A stretch of DNA of 35,529 nucleotides from Phycisphaerae bacterium (lineage in GTDB: Bacteria > Planctomycetota > Phycisphaerae > SM23-33): positions 1-35,529 of the forward strand of contig PUND01000052.1 in NCBI GenBank assembly GCA_003551645.1, written 5' to 3'. The position numbers and the translations under genes are program-made. The notes beneath the pieces are model-generated. The model was not told the origin of the DNA and ran no database searches. It saw nothing but the letters and a program-made list of their open reading frames with translations. Below are positions 32,252 through 35,529 of the stretch, piece after piece. The first letter of the stretch is position 1, and every line of letters begins with the position of its first letter.

Positions 32252-32350
32252 GTGCCAAGAGCTACTCTCGCGGCGGCATTGCTGACGGTGCTGGCTGTTT
32301 CCGGCGGTTGCGGCACATGGTTTGACGTTCTCCAGCCGACGGGGCAGTGA
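32252..32350 (+). CDS. Possible 32-residue lipoprotein-like peptide
   Basis: A short GTG-initiated frame encodes a hydrophobic signal-like segment (LAAALLTVLAVSGGC) with a Cys at position 20, then TWFDVLQPTGQ and a stop. GGGAGAATAAAC precedes the start. The lipobox is imperfect (Ser at -3). It is divergent from rnpA. Tiny Cys-containing peptides like this are seen in planctomycete genomes as truncated relatives of larger envelope lipoproteins (general recollection). It could equally be chance. Confidence 0.35.
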   Translation: MPRATLAAALLTVLAVSGGCGTWFDVLQPTGQ

Positions 32351-32398
32351 CAGAGCAGCCAGTCGCCAGGAGCTTGTCGCCAGAAGCCAAGAGCCAGG

Positions 32399-32424
32399 GG
32401 CTTGTCCTGAGCGCAGCCGAAGGG
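32399..32424. repeat. Dispersed CTTGTCCTGAGC-type intergenic repeat
   Basis: The stretch beginning GCTTGTCCTGAGCGCAGCC and ending GAAGGG resembles a dispersed noncoding repeat that I recall from many environmental genomes. Only one copy is seen in this window, so repeat status rests on recollection. Confidence 0.35.
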
Positions 32425-32434
32425 CCGTTGTGGT

Positions 32435-32478
32435 TGTCACATCCCGAAATAGCCGTCGCGATGGCTGACAATGTGACA
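32435..32478. repeat. Imperfect 44-bp palindrome
   Basis: TGTCACAT (32435-32442) and ATGTGACA (32471-32478) form outer arms, with AGCC (32451-32454) and GGCT (32463-32466) inside. It lies between the small peptide frame and the heptamer array. It could be a miniature mobile-element end or an operator; nothing decides. Confidence 0.45.
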
Positions 32479-32509
32479 CCCCGTTCCTGGACGGAACTGC
32501 GGACACCGT

Positions 32510-32593
32510 GTTCCCGGTTCCATACTCCATGCTCCAGGTTCCGAGTTCCGCGTTCCAGGTTCCGTGTTCCAGGTTCCGCGTTCCCGGCTCCCG
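32510..32593. repeat. Heptanucleotide tandem repeat, 12 units
   Basis: Twelve consecutive 7-bp units of the form GTTCCNN fill 84 bp with no indels. Examples are GTTCCCG, GTTCCAT, GCTCCAG, GTTCCGA, GTTCCGC, GTTCCAG and GTTCCGT; one unit reads ACTCCAT. The array ends about 65 bp before ahbC. It is not coding. Slippage-prone arrays like this vary in length between strains. Confidence 0.85.
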
Positions 32594-32659
32594 CTGCCCC
32601 CTGCCGCTGCATCGTCGGTCCCGATGGGCTAGAATGGGATCAATGCAAAGGCCCAAGAA

Positions 32660-33811
32660 ATGATCGGAATCTCCAAGCTCATAACCGACCGCGCGGAGCC
32701 GTCCGACCGGCTGCGCTACGCCCGACAATCCGCGGCGGTCCCCCGGCCGGTGACAGTCATCAACTGCACGCGCAGGTGCAATCTGGACTGCGCCCACTGC
32801 TACGCCGCCAGTACGCCGGCCGACCAGCCCGAAGACGAGCTTGGCACCGACGACATTCACCGGCTGCTGGACGACCTGGCCGGCTTCGGTGCGCCGGTGG
32901 TCCTGTTTTCCGGCGGAGAACCGCTGCTGCGGGAGGATTTGCCCGAACTTGTCGCACACGCGGCCTCGGTGGGGCTGCGGGCGTCGCTGTCCACAAACGG
33001 AACGCTCATCGACCGGCCCACCGCCAGGCGGCTCGCCGATGCGGGCGCCAGTTACATCGGCGTGAGCATCGACGGACTTGCAGAAACCAACGATGCCTTC
33101 CGGGGCGTGCCGGGCGCGTTCGATCAGGCGCTGGCCGGCATGCGCAACTGCCGCTCGGCCGGGCTTAAGGTCGGACTGCGGATGACCATGACCCGGCGCA
33201 ACCTGCCGGATTTGCCCGCCGTGTTTGATCTGCTCGGCGAGCACGAAATACCACGGGCATGTTTCTACCATCTCGCCTACACCGGCCGGGGCGAGGATAT
33301 CCGCAGCGATGCGCCGTCGAGCGAACAGACCCGTGAGGCGATGGACCTGATTCTCCGACGGACGGCCGAGCTGCACCGCAACGGCCAGGGCCGCGAAATA
33401 CTGACCGTCGATAACCACGCCGACGCAGGTTACCTGGTGATGTACCTGCAACAGCGCGACCCGGCCGTGGCCGAGCGGGCGCTGAAGCTGCTGCGGGCCA
33501 ACGGCGGCAACGCCAGCGGCGAGAGAATCGCCTGTATCGGCCCGACCGGCGATGTACACCCAGACCCGTTCTGGCGGACGCGGGTAGTCGGGAACGTCAG
33601 GAACAGACCGTTCAGCGAGATATGGTCCGATTCCTCGCACCCGCTGCTGACCCGGCTGCGCGAACGCCCTCGCAATCTCAAGGGCCGATGTGCCCGGTGC
33701 CGCTTCCTTGATATCTGCAACGGCAACCTCCGCGCCCGCGCCGAGGCGGCCGGCGACCCCTGGGGCGACGACCCGGCCTGCTACCTGACCGATGAGGAGA
33801 TAGCACCGTGA
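32660..33811 (+). CDS. ahbC: AhbC, 12,18-didecarboxysiroheme deacetylase (radical SAM)
   Basis: 383 residues. AhbC removes two acetate side chains from didecarboxysiroheme to give Fe-coproporphyrin III in the siroheme-dependent heme route. MIGISKLITDRAEPSDRLRYAR is the typical AhbC N-terminus. The radical SAM cluster Cys are at 40, 44 and 47 (RRCNLDCAHCY). LFSGGEPLLR is the SAM-binding GGE motif. The SPASM-like C-terminus carries CARCRFLDICNG, RARAEAAGDPWGDDPACYL. NirJ, the denitrifier paralogue, is the main alternative, but pairing with AhbD favours AhbC. AAAGG lies eight bases before the ATG, and TAGAAT at 32630 may be its -10. Confidence 0.9.
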   Translation: MIGISKLITDRAEPSDRLRYARQSAAVPRPVTVINCTRRCNLDCAHCYAASTPADQPEDELGTDDIHRLLDDLAGFGAPVVLFSGGEPLLREDLPELVAHAASVGLRASLSTNGTLIDRPTARRLADAGASYIGVSIDGLAETNDAFRGVPGAFDQALAGMRNCRSAGLKVGLRMTMTRRNLPDLPAVFDLLGEHEIPRACFYHLAYTGRGEDIRSDAPSSEQTREAMDLILRRTAELHRNGQGREILTVDNHADAGYLVMYLQQRDPAVAERALKLLRANGGNASGERIACIGPTGDVHPDPFWRTRVVGNVRNRPFSEIWSDSSHPLLTRLRERPRNLKGRCARCRFLDICNGNLRARAEAAGDPWGDDPACYLTDEEIAP

Positions 33812-34806
33812 CCTCGGCCGCTCCGCCGCTGCGGATGCTGTTCTGGGAGAGCACCGCAAGGTGCAATCTCACCTGCGCCCACTGCCGAAGGGTCGAGACG
33901 AGCGCTTCGGACGAGTTGAACACGGATGAGGCGAAGCGGATGTTCGCCTCGGTGGCCGAGCTGTCCCGGCCGGTGGTGGTGTTCTCCGGCGGCGAGCCGC
34001 TCCTGCGGGATGACTGGGAGCAACTGGCCGGAGCGGCCGCCGATATGGGGCTGCCGACCGCGCTGGCGACCAACGGGACACTGATAGACGACCCACTCGC
34101 CGGCCGAGTCGCCCGTGCGGGCTTTCATCGCGTGGCGGTCAGCTTGGACGGCGCCGACGCCGAGACGCACGACCGGCTGCGCGGTCAGTCCGGGGCGTTC
34201 GCAAAGGCCGTAGAGGGGGTGGAGGCCCTGCGGCGAACGGGTGTGCCGGTACAGATAAACGCGACCATCAGCCGGCGGAACTGCGCCGATCTGGACCGTC
34301 TGCGCGACCTTGCCGGCTCACTGACGGCCGAGGCGCTGCACCTTTTCGTGCTGGTCCCGGTCGGATGCGGGGTCGAGCTTGCCGAGACCGACCTGCTGCG
34401 ACCGGCCGAGTACGCCGCCGTGTTGCGATGGTTCGCCGGCCGCACGAACGACGACGAGCTGGAGGTCCGGCTGACCTGCGCTCCGCAGCAGGTTCGCGTG
34501 GCCGATACGGGCGTCCGCGGCTGTTTGTGCGGCGTGTCGGTCATGTTCGTCGGACACACCGGGAAGGTTTTCCCGTGCGGGTATCTGCCGGTGGACTGCG
34601 GCTCGGTGCGCCACCGTCCGGCGGCGGATATCTGGCGAGACAGCGAGGTGTTCGCAAAGCTGCGCGACCGGTCGCGTCTGAAAGGCCCCTGCGCCCGCTG
34701 CTCCGATTCGGCCGCCTGCGCCGGCTGCCGGGCACGCGCTTATGCCGCCACCGGCGACTACCTGGCCGCCGACGCCGGCTGCCCGTTCGGCCCGCGCCGC
34801 GAATGA
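33808..34806 (+). CDS. ahbD: AhbD, heme synthase (radical SAM)
   Basis: 332 residues from a GTG that overlaps the ahbC stop (GTGA). AhbD oxidatively decarboxylates two propionates of Fe-coproporphyrin III to vinyls, completing heme b. PPLRMLFWESTARCNLTCAHCRR holds the radical SAM Cys at 19, 23 and 26. VFSGGEPLLRDD and ATNGTLID follow. The C-terminal auxiliary cluster region reads CARCSDSAACAGCRARAYAATGDYLAADAGCPF, a good match to AhbD (CxxCRARAYAxTGDYLxxDPxCPY). Partners AhbA/AhbB and siroheme genes are not in the window. Confidence 0.92.
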   Translation: MTSAAPPLRMLFWESTARCNLTCAHCRRVETSASDELNTDEAKRMFASVAELSRPVVVFSGGEPLLRDDWEQLAGAAADMGLPTALATNGTLIDDPLAGRVARAGFHRVAVSLDGADAETHDRLRGQSGAFAKAVEGVEALRRTGVPVQINATISRRNCADLDRLRDLAGSLTAEALHLFVLVPVGCGVELAETDLLRPAEYAAVLRWFAGRTNDDELEVRLTCAPQQVRVADTGVRGCLCGVSVMFVGHTGKVFPCGYLPVDCGSVRHRPAADIWRDSEVFAKLRDRSRLKGPCARCSDSAACAGCRARAYAATGDYLAADAGCPFGPRRE

Positions 34807-34845
34807 CGCACCGCACGATCAAGTTGCGGACCGACAGGAGGCATA

Positions 34846-34941
34846 TGGGTTCCCCTCACCCGGTCCTTCGGACCGACCTCTCCCGGAGGAAGAGGAGTTG
34901 CCGCCCTTTCAACTATCTACTGCTCAACTGCTCTACTGCTC
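34846..34941. repeat. Dispersed repeat plus three 8-bp tandem units
   Basis: CCCCTCACCCGGTCC with a TTCG-capped hairpin (CGGTCC/GGACCG) and CTCTCCCGG is a motif I recall as dispersed in environmental bacterial genomes. It is followed at 34918-34941 by TACTGCTC, AACTGCTC, TACTGCTC. Noncoding spacer between ahbD and tRNA-Ala. Confidence 0.5.
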
Positions 34942-34942
34942 T

Positions 34943-34959
34943 GTGCCGCGAAGCGGCAC
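34943..34959. terminator. Perfect hairpin abutting tRNA-Ala
   Basis: GTGCCGC/GCGGCAC with a three-base loop begins at the base after the tRNA discriminator (minus strand). There is no T run. The same placement as the hairpin after tRNA-Pro. Confidence 0.5.
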
Positions 34960-35032
34960 TGGAGCCGAGGGGACTCGAACCCCTGACCTGCTGATTGCGA
35001 ACCAGCCGCTCTCCCAGCTGAGCTACGGCCCC
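34960..35032 (-). tRNA. tRNA-Ala (anticodon CGC)
   Basis: Full cloverleaf of 73 nt. The acceptor GGGGCCG/CGGCTCC contains the G3-U70 pair, the alanine identity element. The D arm is GCTC/GAGC. The anticodon stem GCTGG/TCAGC has loop TTCGCAA, giving CGC. The T arm is AGGGG/CCCCT with TTCGAGT. Discriminator A. CCA is not encoded. Confidence 0.97.
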
Positions 35033-35094
35033 AACCTGGGTATCTCTATCGTCAAATCAGGCCCGACCGCACCAGCAGCCGGGCCGTTTCCGAC

Positions 35095-35124
35095 AGTATA
35101 ACCGCCACGCCCGGCGGATGTGAA
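35095..35124 (-). promoter_or_regulatory. Candidate promoter of tRNA-Ala
   Basis: On the minus strand TTCACA (35124-35119), 18 nt, TATACT (35100-35095), both five of six matches. Leader of about 56 nt to the tRNA, similar to that predicted for tRNA-Pro. Confidence 0.55.
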
Positions 35125-35240
35125 GCTTGTTTATCTTTTGCTTTGGCGAAACCGCCGCAGAGACGCTGTCCGCAACGTCGAAACACCACCCCGCCGGCCG
35201 CCAAGGCCGACAAAAAGCCCTCGACCGGCAATTGCCCCTC

Positions 35241-35246
35241 TATAAT
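35241..35246 (+). promoter_or_regulatory. Consensus -10 upstream of the DJ-1/PfpI gene
   Basis: A perfect TATAAT with no clear -35. Transcription would begin near 35253, giving a 58-nt leader for the start at 35311. An in-frame ATG at 35254 sits almost exactly at +1. Confidence 0.4.
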
Positions 35247-35310
35247 TCCTATCATGGCAAACGCTAATAACGCTTACGCACGAAGCGAAAAACCCTATAA
35301 GGAGACAAAG

Positions 35311-35529
35311 ATGACTCTCAAAGACAAAAGAATCGCCGTCATGCTCGCCGAGGACTACCAGGAGCTTGAGGTCTGGTATCCGTATTTCCGCCTGATGGAC
35401 GAAGGCGCGAAGGTAACCCGCGTGGCGGCCGAGGCGGGCAGGACATACCCCTCCAAGCTGGGCTCCCCGTGCGAGTCGGACGCCTCGGCCGACGATGTCA
35501 GCGGAGCCGACTTCGACGCGGTAGTGGTC
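35311..35529 (+). CDS. DJ-1/PfpI family protein, 3' end beyond the window
   Basis: The first 73 codons only. KDKRIAVMLAEDYQELEVWYPYFRLMDEGAKVTRVAAEAG matches the N-terminus of PfpI/DJ-1 proteins, including the conserved Glu in the ELEVWYPY stretch. The nucleophilic Cys lies beyond the edge. Members include glutathione-independent glyoxalases, deglycase-like enzymes and chaperones, so the activity is open. AAGGAG six bases before ATG 35311 decides the start. A second in-frame ATG at 35254 would add 19 residues (polar, Asn/Lys-rich). Confidence 0.85.
   Translation, partial: MTLKDKRIAVMLAEDYQELEVWYPYFRLMDEGAKVTRVAAEAGRTYPSKLGSPCESDASADDVSGADFDAVVV

Noticed and set aside
35052-35255. A 67-codon minus-strand frame
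   Set aside because: It covers the predicted tRNA-Ala promoter, has no recognisable SD and no family features.

Overview
The window is GC-rich, densely coded bacterial chromosome with no plasmid or prophage signature. Gene content suggests a Planctomycetota bacterium, possibly near Phycisphaerae. The pointers are an McsA-McsB pair, the siroheme-dependent heme enzymes AhbC and AhbD, HflK/HflC-like (SPFH) membrane proteins beside an ABC exporter, lipopolysaccharide-core style genes (so a diderm), and short purine-rich ribosome sites. This placement is inference; there is no rRNA here to confirm it.

Layout. 1-5490: uvrA on the plus strand, then a small four-helix membrane protein and a phosphomannomutase/phosphoglucomutase on the minus strand. 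5491-6509: a protein-free stretch holding four tandem small-RNA units (A-D), the most striking feature of the window. Each unit has the same promoter-like pair (CGAACC, 15 nt, CGTA), hairpins with C-rich anti-Shine-Dalgarno-like loops, and its own intrinsic terminator. 6510-8746: a membrane J-domain protein (probably leaderless), a nitroreductase and two small membrane proteins. 8747-9621: tRNA-Pro(UGG), a processing/terminator hairpin, interleaved inverted repeats and a truncated four-helix-bundle (23S rRNA intervening-sequence type) gene.

9622-19361 is one large minus-strand operon. It encodes three SPFH proteins, an ABC ATPase, an ABC-2 permease and a membrane-anchored repeat-like protein; a second ABC-2-like permease is divergent at 19511. 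20915-22897 is a P1B metal ATPase without an HMA domain. 23222-25881 is mcsA-mcsB-glycosyltransferase 9. 25894-29657 is a tightly overlapping minus-strand operon (heptosyltransferase, WaaP-like kinase, glycosyltransferase 4, plsY) that would act on cell-envelope glycolipid and phospholipid. 29708-32350 holds a lipoprotein with a HAD-like segment, a LOG-family hydrolase, yidD-rnpA, and a possible 32-residue lipoprotein.

32351-34806 holds repeats followed by overlapping ahbC-ahbD, the last two steps of heme synthesis from siroheme. 34807-35529 holds dispersed repeats, tRNA-Ala(CGC) on the minus strand, and the start of a DJ-1/PfpI gene cut by the window end.

The best candidate for an undescribed system is the sRNA array at 5634-6427. 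It is architecturally reminiscent of the tandem CcsR anti-SD RNAs of Rhodobacter, but each unit here carries its own conserved promoter-like element.
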